DNA of 64,000 nucleotides from positions 78,067,536 through 78,131,535 of the forward strand of contig RSEF01000004.1 in the NCBI GenBank assembly GCA_003993805.1, in the 5' to 3' direction. Origin of the DNA: Himantopus leucocephalus. Its lineage: Eukaryota > Chordata > Aves > Charadriiformes > Recurvirostridae. Position numbers and translations under genes: made by a program. Shown here piece by piece: positions 50,821 through 61,886 of the stretch (within the stretch, counting starts at the first letter, position 1; every line of letters begins with the position of its first letter). The notes below the pieces were generated by a model that worked only from the letters and a program-made list of their open reading frames with translations, searched no databases and had not been told where the DNA came from.

Positions 50821-50904
50821 GTCCCGGTCCCGGTCCCGGTCCCGGTCCCGGTCCCGGTCCCGGTCCCCGTCCCGGTCCCCGTCCCGGTCCCCGTCCCCGT
50901 CCCC
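50821..50904. repeat. Hexamer array (GTCCCG/GTCCCC)x14
   Basis: Fourteen uninterrupted hexamers, eleven bases of each pair identical; the last base switches between G and C towards the right end. The minus strand carries a GGG run every six bases, often GGGG, which fits G-quadruplex formation. In the plus frames it reads Pro-Val or Arg-Ser repeats, and in the minus frames Gly-Thr or Asp-Arg, none of which indicates a real protein. Confidence 0.9.
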
Positions 50905-51195
50905 ACCTGCGGCCGCGGACGCCCGGCTCCCCCCGCTCGGCGAGCAGCGCTCCCGACCCTCCGGGACTCCGTGTGGGTCCCGCCGCCTCCCGCGCTGCAG
51001 CAGCGGCCGCCGGGGCCCTCCCACGGCGGGGGGGTGGTGGCGGTGGGGAGCTCCGCCCCGGGGCGGCGCCTCCCGCGGGAGGGCGGGGGCGCCCGGGGGC
51101 GCGGGGCACCGACCGCAACGGAGCCGGGGCGGGGGGCGGCAAAGGTCCTGTGGCGGTGTGTCCCTCCGCCGGCGCGCGGCGGGCCCGGCCCTCTG

Positions 51196-51201
51196 GTAAG
51201 C
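51196..51201 (+). other. Splice-donor-like gtaagc at the end of the GC-rich block, copy A
   Basis: The sequence ctctg|gtaagc matches a vertebrate 5' splice site and lies where the CpG-dense block gives way to ordinary composition. It recurs at about 51644-51649 in copy B. Without transcripts this is only suggestive. Confidence 0.2.
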
Positions 51202-51295
51202 GCCCGGCAGCCCGCGCTTCCGCAGCCCAACTTGGTGGAAGCAAAACCCAACAAAACCAAACCGAGCCAACCCAAAGAAACCCAAACAACAACAA

Positions 51296-51604
51296 AACGC
51301 ACCTGCGAGGAGCGGCTGAGGACTTTGGGGCTGACTAGTTTGGAGAAAGGGAGGCTGAGGGGCGACCTCGTCGCTCTCTGCAGCTTCCTGAGGAGGGGAA
51401 GGGGAGAGGGAGGTGCTGAGCTCTTCTCCCCGGGATCCAGTGACAGGACACGTGGGAATGGTTCAAAGCTGCACCGGGGGAGGTTCAGACTGGACATAGG
51501 AAGCATTTCTTTACCGAGAGGGTGGTCAAACACCAGAACAGGCTTCCTGGAGAGGTGGTCGATGCCCCAGGCCTGTCAGTGTTTAAGGGGTGTTTGGACG
51601 GTGC
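51296..51604 (+). mobile_element. CR1 3' segment, duplication copy A, tail missing
   Basis: CR1 pieces in order: 'gcgaggagcggctgaggact', 'ttggggctgactagtttgga', 'cgacctcgtcgctctctgca', 'gaatggttcaaagctgcacc', 'aggttcagactggacatagg' and 'ggtcgatgccccaggcctgt'. It stops at an N before the terminal repeats that copy B retains. Confidence 0.9.
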
Positions 51605-51764
51605 NGTGTCCCTCCGCCGGCGCGCGGCGGGCCCGGCCCTCTGGTAAGCTCCCGGCCGGCCGGCCGCCCGCGCTTCCGCAGCACAACTTGGTGGAAACAA
51701 AACCCAACAAAACCAAACCGACCCAACCCAAAGAAACCCAAACAACAACAAAACGCACCTGTGA

Positions 51765-52087
51765 GGAGCGGCTGAGGACTTTGGGGCTGACTAGTTTGGG
51801 GAGAAGGAGGCTGAGGGGCGACCTCATCGCTCTCTGCAGNTTCAAAGCTGCACCGGGGGAGGTTCAGACTGGACATAGGAAGCATTTCTTTACCGAGAGG
51901 GTGGTCAAACACCAGAACAGGCTTCCTGGAGAGGTGGTCGATGCCCCAGGCCTGTCAGTGTTTAAGGGGTGTTTGGACGGTGCCCTTAACAACATGGTTT
52001 ATCCTTTGGTCAGCCCTGAACTGCTCAGGCAGTTGGACTAGGTGATTGTCATAGGTTAAAATAGTCTATTCTGTTCCATCCTATTCT
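51765..52087 (+). mobile_element. CR1 3' end, duplication copy B, complete tail
   Basis: The same CR1 segment as copy A with a 78-base internal loss marked by one N, then the terminal part 'cccttaacaacatggtttat', 'ctgctcaggcagttggacta', 'ggtgattgtcataggtt' and the tail 'attctgttccatcctattct'. The wording points to a CR1 subfamily different from fragment c at 39.5 kb. Confidence 0.9.
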
Positions 52088-52089
52088 AA

Positions 52090-54500
52090 AACCAAACCGA
52101 GATAAGTCAATGGGGAGTGACCGGAGGGTGTTTCCTCAGTCGGGGCGGGGTGGGGGATGCAGAGGCCTGCAGGCCACACATGCCAACACACCTCGAGGAT
52201 CAGCTGTATCCCGGGATTTGCAACCAGCTGGCGCATTAGAAGTGACAAAGATCCATTCTCACTCAGCTTTGGAAAGGGATGGAGCCATCTGCCAGGCCCG
52301 TCTCCAAGTCAGCTGCCTCAAGCCAGCACAAAGCTAGCGAACTGCAGTTCCTAGTAGCCAGTTCGGGCTAAAAATAAAGCGAAGGAATGCTGAGCTGTAT
52401 TCGTGGAGCTAAAAAAAAATTGCTGATTGTCCACAAAATGCAAAAAATATGTGCAGGAACTGAGGAAATTGCAAACCACGAGGAAGTAGAAAGGAGGTAG
52501 AATCCAGATGGTACCATGCAGAAATAAGTAGAAGCAGTAAACAGAATGCAAAACAGAGCTGCAGTTGAAAATGTGGCTTTCAGATGCGCTGGAATAATTG
52601 CCTCCCTTGTCAAGCACAGATGATGACTTGGCCAGTAAATCGGGCAGTGGATTTGGGCTATGGAAACTTAGAGGTAGCCGCTGGCCACACTGCACAGTTG
52701 TCTGCACTTGGTCTGGATGTTATCCTATGGTGTGCGTTTCAAATTCCCAGCTATAAAATGGTAATTTCACACGGCTATGTGTAAAAATAAATTCTACTTT
52801 TGAGAATCTTACCTGTTCAGGTGGGGAAGCACAGGTAGTAAGGTGGGAAAGGGGACAGATTTATTCATAGTTCTGCTGGATTTCTTAAGTCTGGCAAAAA
52901 AAAAATCAGCTAGGGAGTTTGTGCTTCACTTCCATAAAGTTTTCCAAAGTTCTTACATGAAAAGTATTATAGAAATACGAAATACTAAATATGTCTTAAA
53001 ACAATACTGCACAAGAAGACTGTGGTAACATTTCAAAGATTTTCATATCATTTGGTGCTTTTTTTTTTCTCTCCATGCTGCTCTCTTTATGTATTTGTGT
53101 ATCATCAGGAATGCTTGTATTGTGTCAGACCCTTTGCTTGGGATGTGATTAAAAGCCTCCCTACATTTTGCAGATGTCACCAACAGGAATATTAGAAAAC
53201 TGGACAGATGCAGAATCACAAGGAAAAAGAGGAAGGAAATGCCCACCTGTTTTTAAAGTGGACAAGATAGAAACTCAGCAAGACCGGAGTGCACCGAACT
53301 GGCATCTTGCCCTAATACCAGAATGACCCGCATTGGTTTAGGAAGAGGAAAAAACCAAGCTATTTCATCTAGTGTATATGCCAAAATGAAAAGCATCAGC
53401 AAAAACCTGCCCAAAACCTTCCAGCAGGATGTCAAAAACCAGAAGAATGAGGTTGGGAGCAGAAACACTGGATTAAGAGCTCACACCAATGGGCTTCCAT
53501 AGATGAATCTTTGCACTTTCAAATTGTGTAAAAGAAACAGGCCTGCTTTTTAAATCCGGGGAAGGAGTATTTTTAATCGTACCACTAAAATAGCTCAACC
53601 TTGGCAATTATTTGGAAGAAGATTTCTACAGAGAAGCCCCAAAGGCTTTTTTTTTTTTTTTTTTTAAGCTTTAAGGCTAATATTACAGAATGACTGAATT
53701 CTACCTTTTGTAAAGAATCATTATTCCTAATTCTCCAGCAAAAAAAGCTACCTGGAATAGGCTTAAAGTTAAAAATATCAGCAATATGCTACAAGAAGGA
53801 AGTATAAAAATAATTGCACATAAAACCAAAATAATTACAAGGATGGGATAACTATCCCAAGCCAAACATACGTCCAGGAAATTGGTGGTCAGTTGACCCT
53901 CTAAAGAATTCCAGACATGCTGATTTACAGGCATCCAGTCAAAATACAAAACATGCCTGAGGATGCTGGTACCCTGGCAGAGAATGTCAGCTTGTGACAG
54001 CGTCCCCAGCTTTCCACCCAGCTGCTGGGTGGCTGGCCACGCTGCTCCTGGGCGAGCTACCATAACCTCTGCTGGTAGACCTTACGATGCTGTGGCACAT
54101 CAATGCACATCCTGCTTCGTTCTGGTGCATATTTCTTTACGAATATGTAGTCAGTGCTATTACAGCCAAAGACCATAATTTCTGCGACAGCATCATTTAA
54201 TCCTTGTAGTTTGGCAGCTGTTTTATGAGTGTCTCAGCCACCTGAGTTGGCAGGGCAAGGAGACTGAAAGCACCTTGGCCATTCCTGGTCAGGAACTCTG
54301 AGTCTGCGCATTACTGGTACTAGGCAACTGCCATAATTAACACACATTCATGTTTTAGATGAGATTAAGCCCTTTTTAAAGACCCTGTAGTGAGTGAAAA
54401 GATTGTCATTAGAAGACAGAATTAAGTGCATGTCCACACATCCTTTTAACCAGTGGAAATCACAGACCAGAGAAAAGGACGGAGCAGAACTGATCTCAGG
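52090..54500. other. Unannotated DNA downstream of the CR1 duplication
   Basis: Moderate GC with a GC-rich start (52.1-52.35 kb) that fades out. A 19-base poly-T run lies at 53647-53665. No gene recognised: open frames of 118 and 120 codons on the minus strand (52351-52707 and 53701-54063) have no motif or splice context. Confidence 0.5.
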
Positions 54501-57500
54501 AGTAGAGCTGGACTCTGGAGGTCAAGGAAAAGAAAATGAAAACTCCTTGCAGTTTTCCATTAAAATCAGGGGGTAAAGGCTTTTCAGTATTGCCCATTTC
54601 AAGGCAGATGGGAAAACTTGGCATCTTGGGAAAAGGCTAATCCCAGTAGCTATGAACAGAACATCAGAAACAGTTGAAAAAACATCCATTTTGGACGTTT
54701 TCAATACTGAACTCTGTAGCAATACAACTGCGGAGGCAAGGATTATACAGTGTCTTTAAAGTCAGTAAAATACCGTATATACGTGCATATTTAAGTAAGT
54801 TCTGTTTTTAACCTGTTGCGTAGCTCAGGATGCAGCTATTCCTTATGAGTACGACTGAAAAAAACCCAATAATTTAGAAACATGATTTGCATAGCAATTT
54901 CTGAAGTGAAGCGTGTGGGGAAGGGTGGATTAATGAGAAAAAGGGAGAAGGGTGAATCACACAGGATGTTAAAGACAGAGGAAATGGAGACATTTAAGAA
55001 CCCACTCTCAACTCCATTAAGTCCTCTTTACATAGGGTAAAGAGTTGAGGCTCGCACACTGCTTGCGGATGACGGTGGAGTTTCTTGGCACAAATATGTC
55101 ACAGAGAGAACAGATACTATTGATGTGGACCATACTTCTTGATATCTCGTCTGGGTAGAGACATCATACATTTTCTCGGATGGCAAAACTGGTTTAAGAA
55201 GTTAACCTACCTACCTTGTCTCACAGCTATGTGTTCCCATATCTACCCTGCAGTTTATTGCTCCTTCAGTTGCCAGTGCCACTGTAATTCAGACTATACA
55301 TTAAAAGGAAAAAAAATAAAGGGGTACTGTAGCTTGTTATTAAATTTCATTATTTGGTAGTCCAATGTACAGCACAGCTCCACAAGACTGATACAGATGA
55401 GGAAGTGTGTGTATACGTGAGAAGAAAAAGCAGATGGGGGCAAAATATCGGGCTGGTTGCTTGTTAAAGCAGCTTTGTCACAAAAGAAAATGGATCAAGG
55501 AGCTATAGCTATATCAGTAGACTAGTCACTTGTAGAAAGATGGGTTTTCCTTTTTTGTTTTTCCCATCACAAAGGCAGAATAACTTACTACAAGGAAAGA
55601 ATTTGTTCTTCTGATGAAACTTCAGTCGCAAATCACATTATTTCGCCTGCATTAAATAATGCAGGAAGGCACCCAAAATAAAAATGCTGAGAACCATAGC
55701 TGCAAATAGAGAAAGTAAAAGATCCAGCAGGATTAGTGGATTAGTCACTGCAAGTCATTAAAGTAGATGAGCCTGATAGACACAGCTTCTTTTCCTCCAG
55801 TCTTTGCTGGGACATTTGGGAAAACTATGTGAGTCAATTGAACATGTGAAGTCGGTGCACCAAATTTACATTAAGGTTTCCCCTTCATTTAAACACAATG
55901 AAAGGGCTCTTTGCTTTCAAGTGTTCAGCACCCAGTTGGTAAGTGATAAATGTTTTATTTCCAGAATCACAGGTTTGACTTTTGACGTCTGAACTGTGTA
56001 ACTGCATTGGAGAGCTGCATGACGAGGAAGTGACGCTTCATCTGTTCCGGCGAGAAGCAGTTCCCAGGCAATGTATTGGAAGAACTGAGTATTTTCACAG
56101 GATGTCTTACCCTGCAAAATATTAGAGCAGCTGCTGAGAGGCCCATTTGTCAGACAGACCCTCAAAAGCTTCCATATCATAATGCTGGAGAGCATTCTGG
56201 TGGTGTCTTCTCAAGCCATTTTCTAAGCCTGCAGGGCCGCTGCTTAAAAGATAATTTCTAAGATAAGTCCTGGTGACATCTGCTGTTTGTTGCAAAAAAA
56301 ATAAATGTATGAAAGCATCACAAAAAAAAATGTACTGCTGAATGGTTGAGCAGCAGAAGCAAGAAAAGTGACATCAGATTACAAAATATTTTCAGTTGCT
56401 TCAAGATACTTGCTGTTGCCTCTGTCATAAAGCTTCTAGGTCATTATCTACATGGAAAAGTACACAAAACGTGTACCAGTTCAACAAAAAAAAAGGGTTT
56501 TTTTTCTCCAACCATTTTGTCTTCACAGTAGATGGTAAAGTAATTACAGTCGGTACATTTCATCATGGTTAACAATGTTGATGGAAATGCAGATGTTGGC
56601 AGTTCAACATCTTTGAAACAGATGACTAGTCATTCGCTTACTTCTGCCTTCCATTTTTAAACAGGAGTTCTGCTATTTAGACATCCACTGTCCTTTCAAC
56701 TGTAACATGAACCAATCCCTGTGCTGAGGTTATTTTATTAACTTCTGCTTTTCAGTATTTGCAACACTAAATTGTTTAACTAATCAAATCTTGCAAAAGC
56801 AGTTGAGCTTTATCTCCGGGACAGTCTTACATTTGTTTAATTAGACTGACTTACGAACTGGTGTGGTGTTTGTATTGCAGGCAGAGTAAAAAGTCTCATT
56901 TTTGCACACAGACTCCCCGGGAAATTGTGGGGAGTGTACGGAGGCAGGGCTATCCACCAAGGCAAACCCAGTGGGAGCAATCCAGTCAAAGGCTCCTTCC
57001 CGGAGAAGTTTTATTGTTGTGATAGAACAGTCTTATTCATATAACGGACATATTCTGCTCACACCCTATTCTGGTGATAGAGAACATAGAAATGTCAAGA
57101 TGCTCTTTCAGAGAGGGAAACTTTTGAACCGTCAAGAGCTTAAAAGAGAGGCAATGCCTATAGTGAGAGGTAATATCTTTTATTAGACCAGATGATGCAG
57201 TGGTGAAGAACAGGCTGGCTTTCATGAAGACAAGAAGGCCTTCATCTTATTGAGGGTGGTGGCCCAGTTGATGGAGCCTGAATTCCATCCAAGGCCACAG
57301 TTCCACGAGATGAGAAACAGGGTCCTAGAGCACAAAGCACCGGATCAAAAGCACTGCAGTTACTTGACACAAAGGGGTGCAAACTTGTAATGCCAGCTGA
57401 AGTGTAATACGTATTTTTCAGAGACAATTTTGTCCAAGCAGATTTTACAGTGGGTCGGATATCATCTGCCAGCCCCCAGGGACCACAACACTAGTGTAAA

Positions 57501-58600
57501 CACCATCTCCTATGCTCTGACCTGACAGATGTGATACTGTGTGCTTGCACTTCATATTGATGAAATTTATACCCTTAAGTGATGCTGTACCACAAATCCG
57601 GTACCAATGAATGAGAAAACACAGTCTAAACCAAAAGTGCTGTTAGTTATGAAAGGTTTTCCATTCTAAACATAAATGAAATATGCACACACACAGACTG
57701 AAATCCTGTGATACTTCTCACTGAAGTGCTCGTTTTAAAAAAGCCCTGTCAGTAATATGCTGAAACTTTGTAGTTCTAACTTGAAATGGAAAAAGAGCCT
57801 TGTGACCATCACTGAATTTAGCAATGATAGAGAAAGCTGTTTTTTGGCATGAAACAAAAGAAACAGATATAGTGAAAGACACATCTGATATTGATACTTT
57901 TCTACATGGGAAAAATTATCAGAATATCCAAACCAGCCTATTACTACAAATATAGAGGGGAAAATGCAGTAGAATAGTATTATCAGCATTGTTATGGAGC
58001 TAAATTCCTCCCACATAGGCACACTCATGTGATCTAGGCTAATGAATGTGCTCCTGTCTGCCTTGAATGACACTGAAATGCTGCTGGACGAGAAAAAGAA
58101 GAAAAATACAGACAAATCAAGGAATTCAGAATTCTAGAAGGGTTGTCTCAGGGAGGAACTCTATGAATACACCAGCATTTACGGGTTTTCAGTCTTACTT
58201 CTACTCCAGTCTGTATTTTTGCCAGTGGGAAAAAGGTGGAATTTGCTAGTTCCCATCACAGGGAAAAACTGCTCCACCCACGTGGTTTCAATCACAGGGA
58301 TTCATTAATAATTGGTCATTGATTTATTAATGTCACATAATCACCTGATGATCAGTGTGCTACACACGCGGGGTCAGTATCAGCAATACAACAGATAACC
58401 CAGAATGTTAACAAATACCTACAAATGCCTGAACACTCTTCTATGAATAATTCCCCAAATTTCAACCCCCTCCCACATGCACAGAGCTACAGGCACCCAT
58501 AACTCATGTACCCCATGCTGATGAGGTGATGTCTCGTGTTGTCAGGCCAGGTTTCTCGTCCCCTACCACGAACTTGTGCGCTTTGTTTAGACTTATTTTG
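54501..58600. other. Unannotated moderate-GC DNA
   Basis: No gene or confident repeat. A string 'gtaatatcttttattagacc' at about 57167-57187 resembles a block seen in old vertebrate interspersed repeats, but the flanks do not support a call. The 126-codon minus frame at 57735-58115 is hydrophobic and motif-free. Confidence 0.5.
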
Positions 58601-61600
58601 AAGCTGACTCCCTTTTCCTTTTTCCTTTTTTTTTCTTCGTTCCCCAGAAGTCTCAGTAATTTCCTGGTTACTATTTAATCCAGCTGATGGCCATCTCTTA
58701 TGTAAACTTCATTATTATTTTCCTCTTTAGCCTGACCCACTTTGGTGCAAGCGCCCTTGCCAGTGGTTTTGGGGACTGTCTTCACTCACACTTTTCCCAC
58801 GCGCATCCTGTCACATCAGCAGCTGTTACCCACCTCAAGACACCGAGATGGGGGCTGTGCACACTGACCCCATCTCCCAGAGGAGGAGCCACACGTTTCA
58901 CCCAACACCTCCGTCCCCACTTCTAAGCCAGTCGTCCTCAGCCAGCCTGGTGCTTGTGCACATCTAGGATGCAATTCAGTTTCTCCTAAGAGGAAACAGC
59001 TAAAAGAGATCAGAAACCTACACAGTAGACACCTAAATTAGAGTCCCAGCTACAGCCTTTAAAGAATTAATACTTTGTTTAAAGCATTTTCTTAAATGGG
59101 AAAGTAGAAATGAGGCAGGCCTGGCTTGTCATGCATGGATAAAGCTAATTGCAAGAAGCATATAGGCTGCAGGCTTTATGCTGTCTCTACCTCACCAAGA
59201 TACATCATGAGAACTTCCCTTCCTGAACTCACTTATATGTTGACCTAACTTCACCGAACTTAGTTACAGCTCTGATTTCCTCCCACTTTTCTTTGTGTGG
59301 CCCAAGGACTTCTGTAACAGCTATGCGAGGGATTTGGGGGTTGGCCTTAAAGTGTCCTGCGCATGGTTGAGCCTGTGCCAGAGTTTTTTAAGCCAGCACT
59401 TGTTCGCACCTTATTGTGGCGCCCTTCATTTTCTTGCAACACATACAGCGTCGGACCCTAGTTTCACATTTGGTGGTGGTGCTGCCTAAGCTGCTTCACC
59501 AGCTCGATTCTCACCTCCCTGTTTGTGACTACTTGTTCCCGTCGCCTCCCCGAACCACCCTTGCAGCGGCTTGCGCAGCTAGGTGGTGAACCAAGCGGTG
59601 GAACGGGGACAGCCTGGAATGATTCAGAAAAAAAGGCGTTGTTTTCCAGCCAGATCAGCTTATCACGTGGCTGCACACACACACCTGATTTGGCTCGGTA
59701 AAGGGATAACACAGGCGTGAGAATTTGCGAAGTGGAATGAGAGCTCTATAGGGCACCATTCAAAACAATGTCTGCGTAACCATGTCCTCCCAGACCATAA
59801 ATTAACTTAAATGAATGAGAAAATCTTGCTAGGGAGATCTCTCAGGTGCTGCACACCTGTTACTGAAGCTCCAGCTGTGTTTGCAGGATAAACTGCACAG
59901 TATTTTTCAACTCCAAACTATTTGGAAGGGCCACTGGAGAGGTCTGGCCCTGCACGGCTCTTGAGCTTCGCAGTCCCGCTGCTTTCAGGAGGAGCTGAGA
60001 TTTTGTGGTGCTTTACGGATGGTGACTGTCTTCTCAGGGATCAGATGCTAAACTAAATCCTGGGAGCGCGCAGCCACTGGGTAGTGTGCTGCAAACCCGG
60101 TTCACGTGCTCTGGAAAAAGGGGATGTAGCGGTATACAGCAAACGACCTTTGCAGCAGCCACACACTTGCGTAAGCAACCTGGTGCCTGAACCTTTATTT
60201 TTTCAACTGCTTCTTCCAAGATGTAGTTTATAGCTGTTGCCTCAGTATTGAGCTGTAACTCAAAATTGTCACGTGCCCTGTAAAAGGTAGATCACTTTTT
60301 TTTTATCTATCACTGACACTTTCTCTTAAATTCAGAGCTAAATGTCAGCGGATAAATATTTAGCAGCAGCAGCCTTCTGCTTTCCTCCCTTAAGTATGTA
60401 TATCATCCTCCCTTAAATATCGATACCATTTTGTTGTTAATTTGAGGAGGTCAAAGTGATCTTCCATATGTATTATTTTCTTTCAAAAATGCCCTCTGTC
60501 AAAACAGAAACATTTCCATGAAATCGTGGCAATTTTGCTAACAAATTAGTTGCCTTTTTTTTTTTTTGTTGAAGGAAAAAGAATGACAGGGAATGTCAAA
60601 ATTTCAATTTAAGAGTGTTGAGATAGCATATTAGGTACTACTGTACATAGCACCACATCAAATGATTGTATTTTTCTTTTACTGCATAAATGAGAATATC
60701 AGCTGTTTCTAATGTTGTTACATGAGGCTACATTACTTTTCCAAGATATTAAAACCAGCTGGTGTTCAGGCCAGGTCTGTAGCTGAAAAATTTTGCTGAA
60801 ATATCAGACGGGTACTGTTAAACTGGAAAAAAAAAAATCCTACTGTGAACGCAACCAAAAGAAACCACAGAAAGAAACCAAATCCGAGAACACACCACCT
60901 CTTTCAGACCCTAGAAATTACAGAACCATTTGCATACTGACCTGGAACAAACTAAATTTAAGAATTTAAGAGAAAAGGTTTTAGACTAGCCCACCCTAGC
61001 ATGTATTTTCACTCTGTGTGTTAAATGGTGTGAGTCTTGCTAGATATCACTGCAAGATCTCCTACCGCTCTCCATGGCTGCTTCAAGGTACCTTTCTGGG
61101 CAGCTTTTCAAAACCGCCAGCAGAAACCTGTGCTAGCAGGACTTCTGCTGGCAAAAGCCTTTAGTCCAGATAAAATCTAAAGTGCTTGTAAGATGTAGGG
61201 CAACTGGTTATGAGAAAGGCAGTTTCTCTCACAGCACAGAAAAGAGAATCCAGGTGCCTGCTTAGTTATTTGTCAATTAGACACCAATTTGTAAATCCAC
61301 AGTGGGCGGTGGGTGGCAGAAGTTGGAAGAGTAAAATACCGGGTGTGCCTGGGTTGCCAGATGAGTTTGGGTTTGAAGTTGTTTTCAAGTGCAGACTTGT
61401 CACTGAGCTTCACTCTGTGCACACAAGTACAGAGTTTATCCTGGCTTTGGAGCCTGCTGGAAACAGAGTTTAAATAGATCCAAACTCTCATTAGTAAGCT
61501 CTATGCAAATGGCCAAAAGCCAAAATAAATCAGCTTTTCATTTCACAGCGTCAACCAGCAGTCAGGCTTGCATTGAGTTTCATCCTATGGGGGATGGGGA

Positions 61601-61886
61601 ACACATGCAAATATAAATGGGTGAGGAGCAGCTGATAGCTTTCCGGGGGAAACCTCATTCAAAATATGTGTCTTGCAGCCTGGTTCTCCGCTTAGTTACG
61701 CTAACTTGATGCATGTATGGGTTCACTGAGAAAGCTAGACCTGTAGGAGCTGAGGTACTGCAAAGCGACACCACTAAATAGGGAAGAAAGCTTTGTGAAG
61801 GAGGGCTTGAGGTTGTGTATTTTCAGAGCATTTAATATTTAGAGTGTGTTAATTGTGTGGGAGCTCGGGCTGCTGGTAGGATTTTG
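58601..61886. other. Unannotated moderate-GC DNA with a pyrimidine tract
   Basis: A long pyrimidine tract ending in 'cgttccccag' (about 58606-58648) resembles a splice acceptor, but the downstream frames soon close, so no exon is called. Other open frames (58687-58926, 59295-59489, 61210-61473) have no recognisable domain. Some moderate-GC stretches may be exonic in a gene I cannot recognise. Confidence 0.45.

Larger units (their letters stand above)
50550..51235. promoter_or_regulatory. CpG-island-like GC-rich block
   Basis: About 700 bp of very GC-rich, CpG-dense DNA in a window that is otherwise AT-rich. It contains GC boxes (ggggcggggg near 51127), two gcggccgc octamers (about 50910 and 51004) and the hexamer array at 50821-50904. 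These are features of avian promoters with a first exon, and a donor-like gtaagc follows at 51196. Yet I find no TATA box, no exon with a convincing start codon and no downstream exon. Long open frames in all directions only reflect the rarity of stops in such DNA. It could instead be satellite-like or misjoined microchromosome sequence. Confidence 0.4.
51158..51983 (+). repeat. Two-copy tandem duplication (period 448 bp) with N junctions
   Basis: Copy A is 51158-51604 and copy B is 51606-51983. Both start 'gtgtccctccgccggcgcgc', pass 'ctctggtaagc', an A- and C-rich linker, and a CR1 3' segment, and reach 'tttggacggtgc'. Copy A stops exactly there at a single N (51605). Copy B lacks the 78 bases matching 51384-51461, with a single N (51840) at that junction, and has 8 extra bases of ggcc-type repeat after its donor-like site. 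Near-identity plus Ns at both breaks suggests a recent duplication, or an assembly artefact from two haplotypes. Confidence 0.85.

Noticed and set aside
50588..51533. Minus-strand open frames of 235 and 299 codons
   Set aside because: They are the reverse reading of the same GC-rich block and CR1 tail. Gly-Thr and Gly-Pro repeats come from the hexamer array, with no domain.
50647..52041. 464-codon plus-strand open frame
   Set aside because: It runs through the hexamer array, the linker, both CR1 tails and an N. The peptide is Pro/Arg-rich and repeats itself because the DNA is duplicated. Stop-poor GC-rich DNA explains its length.
57160..57225. Fragment of an old vertebrate repeat (atcttttattagacca motif)
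   Set aside because: Only about 20 bp resemble the remembered block; the flanks do not continue the match.
57735..58115. 126-codon minus-strand open frame with membrane-like segments
   Set aside because: Starts in a Phe/Ser homopolymer made by A/T-rich DNA, with no recognisable receptor or transporter motifs.
58606..58650. Pyrimidine tract plus ccccag as a splice acceptor
   Set aside because: The tract is convincing but no downstream frame stays open with protein-like content, and no partner donor is evident.
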